Shown here: piece after piece, positions 1-7,773 of the stretch
Position numbering within the stretch: position 1 is the first letter of the stretch
Layout: every line of letters starts with the position of its first letter
NCBI RefSeq assembly: GCF_003429005.1
Contig: NZ_QVQV01000013.1
Span: 1 to 64,000, forward strand
DNA from: Paraburkholderia sp. DHOC27
Lineage (GTDB): Bacteria > Pseudomonadota > Gammaproteobacteria > Burkholderiales > Burkholderiaceae
DNA: 64,000 bases
Direction: 5' to 3'
The notes under the pieces: model-generated
Seen by the model: only the letters and a program-made list of their open reading frames with translations
Told to the model about the DNA's origin: nothing
The model's database searches: none
Position numbers and translations under genes: made by a program

Positions 1-1
1 G

Positions 2-106
2 GTGAAGCTGATCAACCCGATCGCGATGGAAGAAGGCCTGCGCTTCGCCATCCGTGAAGGTGGCCGTACTGTCGGCGCCGGTGTCGTTGCAAAGATTCTC
101 GAGTAA
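2..106 (+). CDS. tuf: Elongation factor Tu, C-terminal 34 residues (partial)
   Basis: The reading frame enters from the left edge and ends at a TAA. The visible tail ([13 protein letters not shown], then [14 protein letters not shown]) is the conserved end of domain 3 of EF-Tu, the GTPase that brings aminoacyl-tRNA to the ribosome. Its position directly before rpsJ matches the usual str-S10 order (rpsL-rpsG-fusA-tuf-rpsJ). Only the C-terminus is visible, so nothing can be said about the GTPase domain. Confidence 0.95.
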
Positions 107-202
107 AATCGAGGGTTTGCGGTTGCAGTAATTTGCAGTAAAGGTGCCCGGGGCCGGGCGCCCGCTCCCGCGAGCGTCTGGCCCTACGTTCTTTTTCTAT
201 CT

Positions 203-219
203 GGCGGTGCAAGACCGCC
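203..219 (+). promoter_or_regulatory. Small hairpin just upstream of rpsJ
   Basis: A perfect 6-bp inverted repeat (GGCGGT / ACCGCC) with a 5-base loop sits about 15 bases before the rpsJ ribosome binding site. Upstream of it lies a GC-rich stretch (about 143-176) with GGGCGCCC. The 135-base tuf-rpsJ gap therefore gives a structured leader. Whether L4 acts on it, as on the E. coli S10 leader, cannot be told from the sequence. Confidence 0.4.
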
Positions 220-241
220 TCGCTCTTTCCAAGGAATTGTC

Positions 242-553
242 ATGCAAAACCAGAAAATCCGCATTCGCCTGAAGGCTTTCGACTACCGTTTGATCGATCA
301 ATCGGCAGCTGAAATCGTTGATACGGCAAAGCGGACTGGCGCAATCGTTCGTGGTCCGGTGCCGCTGCCGACCCGCATCCAACGTTTCGACATCCTGCGC
401 TCGCCGCACGTCAACAAGACGTCGCGCGACCAGCTCGAAATCCGTACCCACCAACGCCTGATGGACATCGTTGATCCGACGGACAAGACCGTCGACGCAC
501 TGATGAAGCTTGATCTGCCGGCTGGTGTGGACGTGGAAATCAAGCTGCAATAA
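242..553 (+). CDS. rpsJ: 30S ribosomal protein S10 (NusE)
   Basis: A 103-residue protein of the normal S10 length. It has the S10 signature around RSPHVNKTSRDQLEIRTHQR (residues 54-73), which forms the loop reaching into the 30S head and the surface used for NusB binding in antitermination. The ATG follows an AAGGAATT binding site. It heads the S10 group and is separated from rplC by 188 bases that contain an internal promoter. Confidence 0.98.
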   Translation: MQNQKIRIRLKAFDYRLIDQSAAEIVDTAKRTGAIVRGPVPLPTRIQRFDILRSPHVNKTSRDQLEIRTHQRLMDIVDPTDKTVDALMKLDLPAGVDVEIKLQ

Positions 554-603
554 GGCTCTCAGGCGATGCCCGGTGTGCGTGGCATCGCTAAGTCATTGAT
601 TGC

Positions 604-642
604 TTGCGGAAAACGGAAAGCCTCGCTATAATAGTGGGCTTT
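604..642 (+). promoter_or_regulatory. Sigma-70-type promoter upstream of rplC
   Basis: TTGCGG (604-609), a 17-base spacer and a perfect TATAAT (627-632). The -10 box lies in the loop of an inverted repeat, AAAGCCT (617-623) / GGGCTTT (636-642), with one G-U type mismatch. The predicted start near 639 leaves about a 100-base leader before rplC. The promoter would let rplC and later genes be transcribed separately from tuf-rpsJ. Confidence 0.7.
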
Positions 643-741
643 TCGCGCATTTGCGCAAAAAAGTCGGCTTGCTTCAGACTGAAAATCGCCGGCATTTTGT
701 AAATTAGCCCCGACCAATCGCAGTCGGGAATGGAGAAAACG

Positions 742-1401
742 ATGAGCCTTGGACTCGTAGGTCGCAAGGTTGGCATGACCCGTATCTTTACGGCTGAAGG
801 GGATTCGATTCCCGTCACCGTTCTGGACGTGTCCGACAACCGCGTGACGCAGATCAAGACTGTGGAAACCGATGGCTACACGGCCGTTCAGGTTGCATTC
901 GGTACGCGCCGTGCATCGCGCGTGACGAAGCCGTTGGCAGGTCATCTCGCCAAAGCCGGCGTTCAAGCCGGTGAAGTCCTCAAAGAATTCAAGATTGACG
1001 CCGCTAAGGCTGCCGAGCTGTCGAACGGCACCGTGGTCGGTCCCGATCTCTTCGAAGTAGGCCAGAAGGTCGACGTGCAAGGCGTGTCGATCGGTAAGGG
1101 CTACGCCGGTACCATCAAGCGTTACAACTTCGCATCCGGCCGTGCATCGCACGGTAACTCGCGCTCGCACAACGTGCCGGGTTCGATCGGTATGGCGCAG
1201 GATCCGGGTCGTGTTTTCCCGGGTAAGCGCATGACCGGTCACATGGGTGACGATACGGTAACCGTGCAAAACCTCGAAATCGCTCGTATCGACGCCGACC
1301 GCAAGCTGTTGCTGGTCAAGGGTGCCGTGCCGGGTGCTAAGGGCGGCAAGGTTTTCGTGACGCCGGCCGTGAAGACGCGCGCCGTGAAAGGAGCGAAATA
1401 A
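742..1401 (+). CDS. rplC: 50S ribosomal protein L3
   Basis: A 219-residue L3, a primary assembly protein near the peptidyl transferase centre. The family start motif SLGLVGRKVGMTRIF follows the second ATG (742). GGAG lies at 731-734, between an earlier in-frame ATG (730) and this one, so it can only serve 742. The central loop (SHGNSRSHNVPGSIG, then GKRMTGHMG) is typical of L3. Its stop overlaps the rplD start by one base. Confidence 0.97.
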   Translation: MSLGLVGRKVGMTRIFTAEGDSIPVTVLDVSDNRVTQIKTVETDGYTAVQVAFGTRRASRVTKPLAGHLAKAGVQAGEVLKEFKIDAAKAAELSNGTVVGPDLFEVGQKVDVQGVSIGKGYAGTIKRYNFASGRASHGNSRSHNVPGSIGMAQDPGRVFPGKRMTGHMGDDTVTVQNLEIARIDADRKLLLVKGAVPGAKGGKVFVTPAVKTRAVKGAK

Positions 1402-2021
1402 TGGAACTTAAGCTCCTGAATGCCAATGGTCAGGAAGGCGCAGCTGTGAGCGCGTCGGACGTCGTGTTCGGCCGTGATTACAACGAAGCCCTGATTCACC
1501 AGGTTGTGGTGGCCTACCAGGCTAACGCCCGCAGCGGTAACCGCGCGCAGAAGGACCGTGAGCAAGTCAAGCACACGACCAAGAAGCCGTGGCGTCAAAA
1601 GGGTACGGGTCGCGCCCGTGCTGGTATGTCGTCGAGCCCGTTGTGGCGCGGCGGTGGCCGTATCTTCCCGAATTCGCCGGAAGAAAACTTTTCGCACAAG
1701 GTTAACAAGAAGATGCATCGCGCAGGTCTCTGCTCGATCTTCTCGCAGCTGGCTCGCGAAGGCCGCATCTCGGTGGTCGACGAGCTGACGCTCGAAGCGC
1801 CGAAGACGAAGCTGCTGGCCGAAAAATTCAAGGCGATGGGTCTCGAATCCGTGCTGGTGATTACCGACACGGTTGACGAAAACCTGTACCTCGCGTCGCG
1901 CAACCTCGCCCATGTGGCAGTTGTCGAGCCGCGTTACGCCGACCCGCTGTCGCTGATCTACTTCAAGAAGATCCTGATCACGAAGGCTGCGGTCGCCCAG
2001 ATCGAGGAGTTGCTGTCATGA
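1401..2021 (+). CDS. rplD: 50S ribosomal protein L4
   Basis: A 206-residue L4. The extended loop is visible at about residues 40-95 (KPWRQKGTGRARAG, SPLWRGGGRIF), the segment that lines the exit tunnel. In E. coli L4 also represses the S10 operon; whether that holds here is unknown. The start overlaps the rplC stop (TAATG) and the end overlaps rplW by four bases, so all three are likely translationally coupled. Confidence 0.98.
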   Translation: MELKLLNANGQEGAAVSASDVVFGRDYNEALIHQVVVAYQANARSGNRAQKDREQVKHTTKKPWRQKGTGRARAGMSSSPLWRGGGRIFPNSPEENFSHKVNKKMHRAGLCSIFSQLAREGRISVVDELTLEAPKTKLLAEKFKAMGLESVLVITDTVDENLYLASRNLAHVAVVEPRYADPLSLIYFKKILITKAAVAQIEELLS

Positions 2022-2332
2022 GCGAGATTCGCAAGAACGATCATCGTTTGATGCAGGTCCTGCTCGCGCCGGTGATCTCCGAAAAGGCGACGCTGGTGGC
2101 CGACAAGAACGAGCAAGTTGTGTTCGAAGTCGCGCCCGATGCTACGAAGCAGGAAGTGAAGGCCGCTGTTGAGCTGATGTTCAAGGTGGAAGTCGATTCC
2201 GTCAACGTGCTGGTCTCGAAGGGCAAAGCCAAGCGCTTTGGCCGCTTCATGGGCAAGCGCAAGGACGTGAAGAAGGCCTACGTCTGCCTGAAGCCCGGTC
2301 AGGAAATCAACTTTGAAGCGGAGGCCAAGTAA
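2018..2332 (+). CDS. rplW: 50S ribosomal protein L23
   Basis: A 104-residue L23, which sits at the tunnel exit and is a docking site for trigger factor and SRP. The family motif appears as LAPVISEKATLVADK near the N-terminus, followed by the basic loop KGKAKRFGRFMGKRKDVKKA. The ATGA overlap with rplD and a 2-base gap to rplB place it firmly in the operon. Confidence 0.98.
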   Translation: MSEIRKNDHRLMQVLLAPVISEKATLVADKNEQVVFEVAPDATKQEVKAAVELMFKVEVDSVNVLVSKGKAKRFGRFMGKRKDVKKAYVCLKPGQEINFEAEAK

Positions 2333-2334
2333 TC

Positions 2335-3162
2335 ATGGCAATCGTTAAAGTTAAGCCGACTTCGCCGGGTCGCCGCGCGATGGTCAAGGTGGTCAACAAG
2401 GATCTGCACAAGGGCAAGCCGTTCGCACCGCTGCTCGACTCGCAATCCTCGACCGCCGGCCGTAACAACAACGGCCACATCACCACGCGCCATAAGGGCG
2501 GTGGTCATAAGCATCATTACCGTGTCGTCGATTTCCGTCGCAACAAGGACGGCATTCCGGCAAAGGTCGAACGTCTTGAGTACGATCCGAACCGTAGCGC
2601 GAACATCGCGCTGGTTCTGTACGCAGACGGCGAGCGCAAGTACATCATCGCGCCGAAGGGTGTGACGGTTGGCCAGCAACTGATGTCGGGTTCGGAAGCT
2701 CCGATCCGCGCAGGCAACACGCTGCCGATCCGCAACATTCCGGTTGGTACGACGATTCACTGCATCGAAATGCTGCCGGGCAAGGGCGCGCAGATGGCGC
2801 GTTCGGCTGGTACGTCGGCGATGCTGCTGGCTCGTGAAGGCATCTACGCTCAGGTCCGCCTGCGCTCTGGTGAAATCCGCCGCGTTCACGTTGAATGCCG
2901 CGCGACGATTGGTGAAGTTGGCAACGAAGAGCATAGCCTCCGTCAAATCGGTAAGGCTGGCGCAAACCGCTGGCGCGGTATCCGCCCGACGGTGCGTGGC
3001 GTTGCAATGAACCCGGTCGATCACCCGCACGGTGGTGGTGAAGGCAAGACGGCTGCAGGTCGCGATCCGGTGAGCCCGTGGGGCACGCCGACGAAGGGTT
3101 ATCGTACCCGCAGCAACAAGCGCACGACGAGCATGATCGTCCAGCGCCGTCACAAGCGTTAA
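2335..3162 (+). CDS. rplB: 50S ribosomal protein L2
   Basis: A 275-residue L2, needed for subunit association and peptidyl transferase assembly. The C-terminal signature NPVDHPHGGGEGK, with the conserved histidine near the catalytic centre, is intact, as are the N-terminal GRNNNGHITTRHKGGGHKH and the RNA-binding core. It starts two bases after rplW stops. Confidence 0.99.
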   Translation: MAIVKVKPTSPGRRAMVKVVNKDLHKGKPFAPLLDSQSSTAGRNNNGHITTRHKGGGHKHHYRVVDFRRNKDGIPAKVERLEYDPNRSANIALVLYADGERKYIIAPKGVTVGQQLMSGSEAPIRAGNTLPIRNIPVGTTIHCIEMLPGKGAQMARSAGTSAMLLAREGIYAQVRLRSGEIRRVHVECRATIGEVGNEEHSLRQIGKAGANRWRGIRPTVRGVAMNPVDHPHGGGEGKTAAGRDPVSPWGTPTKGYRTRSNKRTTSMIVQRRHKR

Positions 3163-3172
3163 GGAGTAGGCA

Positions 3173-3448
3173 ATGGCACGTTCTGTAAAAAAAGGTCCGT
3201 TCTGCGACGCCCATTTGCTGAAGAAAGTTGAGGCGGCTGCAGCTTCGCGGGATAAGAAGCCGATCAAAACCTGGTCGCGTCGTTCGACGATCCTGCCGGA
3301 TTTCATCGGTCTGACGATTGCCGTGCACAACGGCCGTCAACACGTTCCGGTGTACATCTCGGAAAACATGGTCGGCCACAAGCTTGGCGAGTTTGCATTG
3401 ACCCGTACGTTCAAGGGTCACGCAGCCGACAAGAAGGCTAAGAAATAA
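3173..3448 (+). CDS. rpsS: 30S ribosomal protein S19
   Basis: A 91-residue S19 with the standard start [17 protein letters not shown] and the signature [16 protein letters not shown] near the C-terminus. It forms a complex with S13 in the 30S head close to the A-site tRNA. A clear AAGGAG binding site precedes the ATG, ten bases after rplB. Confidence 0.98.
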
Positions 3449-3458
3449 GGGGCTCATG

Positions 3459-3788
3459 ATGGAAGTGAAAGCAATTCATCGCGGTGCCCGCATCTCGGCG
3501 CAGAAAACGCGCCTTGTGGCTGACCAGATCCGCGGTTTGCCGGTCGACAAGGCGCTGAACGTTCTGACGTTCTCGCCGAAGAAGGCTGCGGGAATCGTGA
3601 AAAAGGTCGTGCTGTCGGCGATCGCGAATGCGGAGCATAACGAAGGCGCCGATATCGATGAGCTCAAGATCACGAGCATCTACATCGACAAGGCTGCGTC
3701 GCTCAAGCGTTTCACCGCGCGCGCTAAAGGCCGCGGTAACCGCATCGAGAAGCAATCCTGTCACATCACTGTGACGGTCGGGAATTAA
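3459..3788 (+). CDS. rplV: 50S ribosomal protein L22
   Basis: A 109-residue L22 whose beta-hairpin lines the exit tunnel and is where some macrolide resistance mutations fall in other bacteria. Two ATGs are adjacent (3456 and 3459). The second gives the common start MEVKAIHRGARIS and better spacing from AAGGGG (3447-3452). The C-terminal ARAKGRGNRIEKQSCHITV is the family signature. Confidence 0.96.
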   Translation: MEVKAIHRGARISAQKTRLVADQIRGLPVDKALNVLTFSPKKAAGIVKKVVLSAIANAEHNEGADIDELKITSIYIDKAASLKRFTARAKGRGNRIEKQSCHITVTVGN

Positions 3789-3799
3789 GGGGTCATACG

Positions 3800-4606
3800 A
3801 TGGGACAGAAAATTCATCCGACTGGCTTCCGTTTGGCCGTCAGCCGCAATTGGGCGTCGCGTTGGTACGCGAACAACAACAATTTCGCGGCGATGTTGCA
3901 GGAAGACATCGGTGTACGTGAGTACCTGAAGAAGAAGCTGAAGAACGCTTCGGTTGGTCGCGTCGTTATCGAGCGTCCGGCGAAGAACGCGCGCATCACG
4001 ATTTATAGCTCGCGTCCGGGTGTGGTCATCGGCAAGAAGGGTGAGGATATCGAACTGTTGAAGTCGGAACTCCAGAAGCGTATGGGTGTTCCGGTTCACG
4101 TCAACATCGAAGAAATCCGCAAGCCGGAAACCGATGCGCAACTGATCGCCGATTCGATCACGCAACAGCTCGAGCGCCGGATTATGTTCCGCCGCGCGAT
4201 GAAGCGTGCGATGCAAAACGCCATGCGTCTGGGTGCTCAAGGCATCAAGATCATGAGCGCTGGCCGTCTGAACGGTATCGAAATCGCCCGTACGGAGTGG
4301 TATCGCGAAGGTCGCGTGCCCCTTCACACGCTGCGCGCTGACATCGACTACGCAACTTCGGAAGCGAAGACGACGTACGGCATCATCGGCGTGAAGGTGT
4401 GGGTCTACAAGGGCGACACGCTCGGCCGCAACGACGCACCGGTGGTGGAAGAAGTCGCCGAAGAAAAGCGTCCGCGCCGTAACGCACGCCCGGGTGGCGA
4501 TCGCCGTCCGCGTCGCGATGGTGAAGGTGGTGGTCCGGCAGGTGCACGCCGTGGCGCCCCCCGTCGTGCTGGCGGTGCCGGCGGTGACGGGAAGACTGGA
4601 GAATAA
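3800..4606 (+). CDS. rpsC: 30S ribosomal protein S3 with an Arg/Gly-rich tail
   Basis: A 268-residue S3. Residues 1-215 hold the normal parts: N-terminal domain (GQKIHPTGFRL), KH domain with the RNA-binding turn VVIGKKGEDIE, and the C-terminal domain ending WVYKGD. S3 forms part of the mRNA entry site and helicase surface. About 40 further residues after EEKRPRRNARPGGDRR are a low-complexity Arg/Gly/Ala tail absent from the 233-residue E. coli protein. Confidence 0.98.
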   Translation: MGQKIHPTGFRLAVSRNWASRWYANNNNFAAMLQEDIGVREYLKKKLKNASVGRVVIERPAKNARITIYSSRPGVVIGKKGEDIELLKSELQKRMGVPVHVNIEEIRKPETDAQLIADSITQQLERRIMFRRAMKRAMQNAMRLGAQGIKIMSAGRLNGIEIARTEWYREGRVPLHTLRADIDYATSEAKTTYGIIGVKVWVYKGDTLGRNDAPVVEEVAEEKRPRRNARPGGDRRPRRDGEGGGPAGARRGAPRRAGGAGGDGKTGE

Positions 4607-4608
4607 CG

Positions 4609-5025
4609 ATGCTGCAACCGAAACGCAGAAAGTATCGCAAAGAGCAGAAGGGTCGTAACACCGGTATCGCCACTCGCGGCAACGCAGTGTCGTTCGGTGA
4701 ATATGGTCTGAAGGCTATCGGTCGTGGTCGTTTGACCGCGCGCCAGATTGAAGCGGCGCGTCGTGCAATGACCCGTCACATCAAGCGTGGTGGCCGTATC
4801 TGGATCCGCATCTTCCCGGACAAGCCGATCTCGCACAAGCCGGCTGAAGTACGTATGGGTAACGGTAAAGGTAACCCTGAGTACTACGTCGCAGAGATTC
4901 AACCGGGCAAGATGCTGTACGAAATGGACGGCGTAACCGAAGAACTGGCACGCGAAGCGTTCCGTCTGGCTGCAGCGAAGCTGCCGCTCAAGACGACCGT
5001 TATCGTCCGCCAGCTCGGCGCCTAA
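4609..5025 (+). CDS. rplP: 50S ribosomal protein L16
   Basis: A 138-residue L16 starting MLQPKRRKYRKEQKGR with the family motif RIFPDKPISHKPAEVRMG. L16 binds helix 38 and helps position A-site tRNA. The arginine at the hydroxylation position of E. coli L16 (around residue 81) falls in KPAEVRMGNGKG here. It starts two bases after rpsC. Confidence 0.98.
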   Translation: MLQPKRRKYRKEQKGRNTGIATRGNAVSFGEYGLKAIGRGRLTARQIEAARRAMTRHIKRGGRIWIRIFPDKPISHKPAEVRMGNGKGNPEYYVAEIQPGKMLYEMDGVTEELAREAFRLAAAKLPLKTTVIVRQLGA

Positions 5026-5035
5026 GGAGCAAATG

Positions 5036-5230
5036 ATGAAGGCTTCCGAACTTCACCAGAAAGATCAGGCCGCGCTCAACAAGGAGCTGTCGGACCTGTT
5101 GAAGGCGCAATTCGGCCTGCGCATGCAACTCGCGACCCAGCAGCTCACGAACACGAGCCAGCTGAAGAAGGTCCGTCGCGACATCGCACGTGTGCGGACC
5201 GTCCTGACTGAGAAGGCGAACCAGAAATGA
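5036..5230 (+). CDS. rpmC: 50S ribosomal protein L29
   Basis: A 64-residue, largely helical L29 at the tunnel exit beside L23. Two ATGs are adjacent (5033, 5036); [10 protein letters not shown] from the second is the usual family start and gives better spacing from AAGGAG. The conserved core LFGLRMQ appears as [14 protein letters not shown]. It overlaps rpsQ by four bases. Confidence 0.95.
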
Positions 5231-5499
5231 ACGATAGCGTAAAAACCTCGCTTAAGCGGACGCTGGTCGGCAAGGTCGTCAGCAACAAGATGGACAAGAC
5301 GGTCACCGTGCTGGTCGAGCACCGCGTGAAGCACCCGATCTACGGCAAGTACGTTGTGCGTTCGAAGAAGTACCACGCGCACGACGATGCGAACACGTAC
5401 AACGAGGGCGACCTCGTTGAAATCCAGGAAACGCGTCCGATTTCGAAGACGAAAGCTTGGGTTGTGGCTCGCCTGGTCGAGGCTGCTCGCGTCATCTGA
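5227..5499 (+). CDS. rpsQ: 30S ribosomal protein S17
   Basis: A 90-residue S17, an early 16S rRNA-binding protein of OB fold. The motifs [19 protein letters not shown] and [19 protein letters not shown] are typical. It is the last gene of the S10 group; a 289-base gap with its own promoter separates it from rplN. Confidence 0.98.
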
Positions 5500-5542
5500 C
5501 GCGCAAAGTTGTAGAAGTAATTGAAATCGCAGTAAGTTTCGC

Positions 5543-5585
5543 TTGCAAGACCGGGATTATTTGTTATAATCTCGGTCTTCCCTCT
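5543..5585 (+). promoter_or_regulatory. Promoter of the spc group overlapping a long inverted repeat
   Basis: TTGCAA (5543-5548), a 16-base spacer and TATAAT (5565-5570). The same bases form a 14-bp inverted repeat, 5547-5560 with 5566-5579, with one G-U type mismatch and a 5-base loop, followed by CCCTCTTTT. The DNA could therefore act as both a terminator for the S10 group and a promoter for rplN onward. About 210 bases of leader follow. Confidence 0.65.
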
Positions 5586-5788
5586 TTTATGGGAGCCCCG
5601 TCGCGGGCGAAGTTGGTGGGGGAAGCGGTTCAGGCGCCAGTCTGATCCGAAGGATTCACCGGATTGCGATGGCGGGTTTCGTTTGCCGTCGCTGCTGTTC
5701 ATACCCAAGCAGCCGATTGGCTGACGGGACCAAGACTGACCGGGTACGCCATGGTGGTGTGACCGGATTAAGTTGGGAAAGATAAACC

Positions 5789-6157
5789 ATGATCCAGACC
5801 GAAACTCGGCTTGAAGTGGCCGACAACACGGGTGCGCGTGAAGTCATGTGCATCAAGGTGCTCGGCGGCTCGAAGCGTCGTTATGCCAGCATTGGCGACA
5901 TCATCAAGGTGACCGTCAAAGAAGCAACGCCGCGCGGGCGCGTGAAGAAAGGCGAAATCTATAACGCCGTGGTGGTTCGCACCGCCAAGGGTGTGCGCCG
6001 TCAAGACGGCTCGCTGATCAAGTTCGATGGCAACGCCGCCGTGTTGTTGAATGCCAAGCTCGAACCTATTGGCACCCGTATCTTCGGGCCTGTCACGCGC
6101 GAGTTGCGTAGCGAACGATTCATGAAGATCGTTTCGCTGGCACCTGAAGTGCTGTAA
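5789..6157 (+). CDS. rplN: 50S ribosomal protein L14
   Basis: A 122-residue L14 starting MIQTETRLEVADNTGAREV with the signature GDIIKVTVKEATPRGRVKKG. It sits at the subunit interface and is the docking site of the silencing factor RsfS. It is the first gene of the spc group. Confidence 0.99.
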   Translation: MIQTETRLEVADNTGAREVMCIKVLGGSKRRYASIGDIIKVTVKEATPRGRVKKGEIYNAVVVRTAKGVRRQDGSLIKFDGNAAVLLNAKLEPIGTRIFGPVTRELRSERFMKIVSLAPEVL

Positions 6158-6166
6158 GGAGTCGCG

Positions 6167-6475
6167 ATGAACAAGATTCGCAAAGGTGACGAAGTTATCG
6201 TCATCACCGGCAAGGACAAGGGCAAGCGCGGCATCGTGCTGTCCGTTGGCGAGAGCCATGTGACGGTCGAGGGTATCAACCTCGTCAAGAAGCATGTCAA
6301 GCCGAACCCGATGAAGGGTACGACGGGCGGCGTGGAAGCCAAGACGATGCCGCTGCAAATTTCGAACGTCGCATTGGTCGACGCGAATGGCAAGGCATCG
6401 CGTGTAGGCATCAAGGTCGAAGGAGACAAGAAAGTCCGTTTCCTTAAAACGACCGGTGCCGAGCTGAGCGCCTGA
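6167..6475 (+). CDS. rplX: 50S ribosomal protein L24
   Basis: A 102-residue L24 with the KOW motif near the N-terminus (KGDEVIVITGKDKGKRGIV). It starts 50S assembly by binding the 5' part of 23S rRNA. AAGGAG precedes the ATG at good spacing, nine bases after rplN. Confidence 0.98.
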   Translation: MNKIRKGDEVIVITGKDKGKRGIVLSVGESHVTVEGINLVKKHVKPNPMKGTTGGVEAKTMPLQISNVALVDANGKASRVGIKVEGDKKVRFLKTTGAELSA

Positions 6476-6492
6476 CGCTGCGGAGTAAAAAA

Positions 6493-7032
6493 ATGGCTCG
6501 TTTGCAAGAGTTTTACAAAGAAAAGGTTGTACCCGGCCTTATTGAAAAGTTCGGTTACAAGTCCGTGATGGAAGTGCCGCGCATCACCAAGATCACCCTG
6601 AACATGGGCCTTGGCGAAGCGGTTGCTGACAAGAAGATCATCGAAAACGCCGTTGGCGACCTGACGAAGATTGCTGGCCAGAAGCCTGTGATCACGAAGG
6701 CACGCAAGGCAATCGCTGGCTTCAAGATCCGTCAGGGCTATCCGATCGGTGCAATGGTCACGCTGCGTGGTCAGGCAATGTACGAATTTCTGGACCGTTT
6801 CGTGACGGTTGCGCTCCCCCGTGTGCGCGACTTCCGTGGCGTGTCAGGTCGTGCGTTCGATGGTCGCGGCAACTACAACATCGGTGTGAAAGAGCAGATC
6901 ATTTTCCCCGAAATCGACTACGACAAGATCGACGCACTGCGTGGGCTGAACATCAGCATCACGACGACTGCGAAGACCGACGACGAAGCAAAGGCTCTGC
7001 TCGCCAGCTTCAAGTTCCCGTTCAGAAACTGA
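6493..7032 (+). CDS. rplE: 50S ribosomal protein L5
   Basis: A 179-residue L5, which binds 5S rRNA and contacts P-site tRNA. The family signature appears as KITLNMGLGEAVADKK near residue 33, and the C-terminal half has FRGVSGRAFDGRGNYNIG. Length and context are normal. Confidence 0.99.
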   Translation: MARLQEFYKEKVVPGLIEKFGYKSVMEVPRITKITLNMGLGEAVADKKIIENAVGDLTKIAGQKPVITKARKAIAGFKIRQGYPIGAMVTLRGQAMYEFLDRFVTVALPRVRDFRGVSGRAFDGRGNYNIGVKEQIIFPEIDYDKIDALRGLNISITTTAKTDDEAKALLASFKFPFRN

Positions 7033-7039
7033 GGTTACC

Positions 7040-7345
7040 GTGGCTAAACTGGCACTGATCGAACGTGAAAAGAAGCGTGCTCGCCTCGCTGCAAAGTACG
7101 CTCCCAAGCGTAACGAGTTGAAGGCGATCATTGGCGATATGAGCAAGTCGGACGAAGAGCACTACGCAGCCCGTCTCGAACTGCAACAACTGCCGCGCAA
7201 CTCTAACCCGACTCGTAAGCGCAATCGTTGCGCAATTACCGGTCGCCCGCGCGGCACGTTCCGTAAATTCGGGCTGGCGCGTAACAAGATTCGCGAAATC
7301 GCGTTCCGCGGCGAGATCCCTGGCCTGACCAAGGCGAGCTGGTAA
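7040..7345 (+). CDS. rpsN: 30S ribosomal protein S14, zinc-independent form
   Basis: A 101-residue S14 starting with GTG (AKLALIEREKKR) seven bases after rplE; GAGG lies just upstream. It is the long form: the C-terminal RNRCAITGRPRGTFRKFGL has a single cysteine instead of the CxxC pairs of the short zinc-binding type. S14 helps assemble the 30S head. Confidence 0.97.
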   Translation: MAKLALIEREKKRARLAAKYAPKRNELKAIIGDMSKSDEEHYAARLELQQLPRNSNPTRKRNRCAITGRPRGTFRKFGLARNKIREIAFRGEIPGLTKASW

Positions 7346-7359
7346 TAGGAGAAACGTAA

Positions 7360-7755
7360 ATGAGCATGAGTGATCCTATCGCCGATATGCTGACTCGCAT
7401 CCGCAATGCGCAGATGGTTGAGAAGGTTTCGGTGCAAATGCCCTCGTCGAAAGTGAAGGTTGCGATCGCGCAAGTCCTCAAGGACGAAGGCTATATCGAT
7501 GATTTCGCAGTGAAGTCCGAAGGTGCGAAGTCGGAATTGAACATCGTGTTGAAGTACTACGCTGGCCGTCCGGTGATCGAGCGCATTGAACGCGTTTCGA
7601 AGCCTGGTCTGCGTGTGTACCGCGGCCGTAACGACATCCCCGTGGTCATGAATGGCCTCGGCGTGGCAATCGTGTCGACGCCGAAGGGCGTGATGACGGA
7701 CCGCAAGGCGCGCGCTACGGGCGTTGGCGGCGAAGTCATCTGCTACGTCGCTTAA
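7360..7755 (+). CDS. rpsH: 30S ribosomal protein S8
   Basis: A 131-residue S8 starting MSMSDPIADMLTRIRNAQ with the C-terminal signature VSTPKGVMTDRKARATGVGG. It binds the central domain of 16S rRNA. In E. coli S8 represses the spc operon by binding mRNA near rplE; whether that site exists here was not resolved. Confidence 0.99.
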   Translation: MSMSDPIADMLTRIRNAQMVEKVSVQMPSSKVKVAIAQVLKDEGYIDDFAVKSEGAKSELNIVLKYYAGRPVIERIERVSKPGLRVYRGRNDIPVVMNGLGVAIVSTPKGVMTDRKARATGVGGEVICYVA

Positions 7756-7773
7756 GGCCGAAAGGAGAGAAAC

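Noticed and set aside
2299..3457. Antisense frames over rplB and rpsS
   Set aside because: Shadow frames of highly expressed ribosomal genes with strong codon bias; no start signals.
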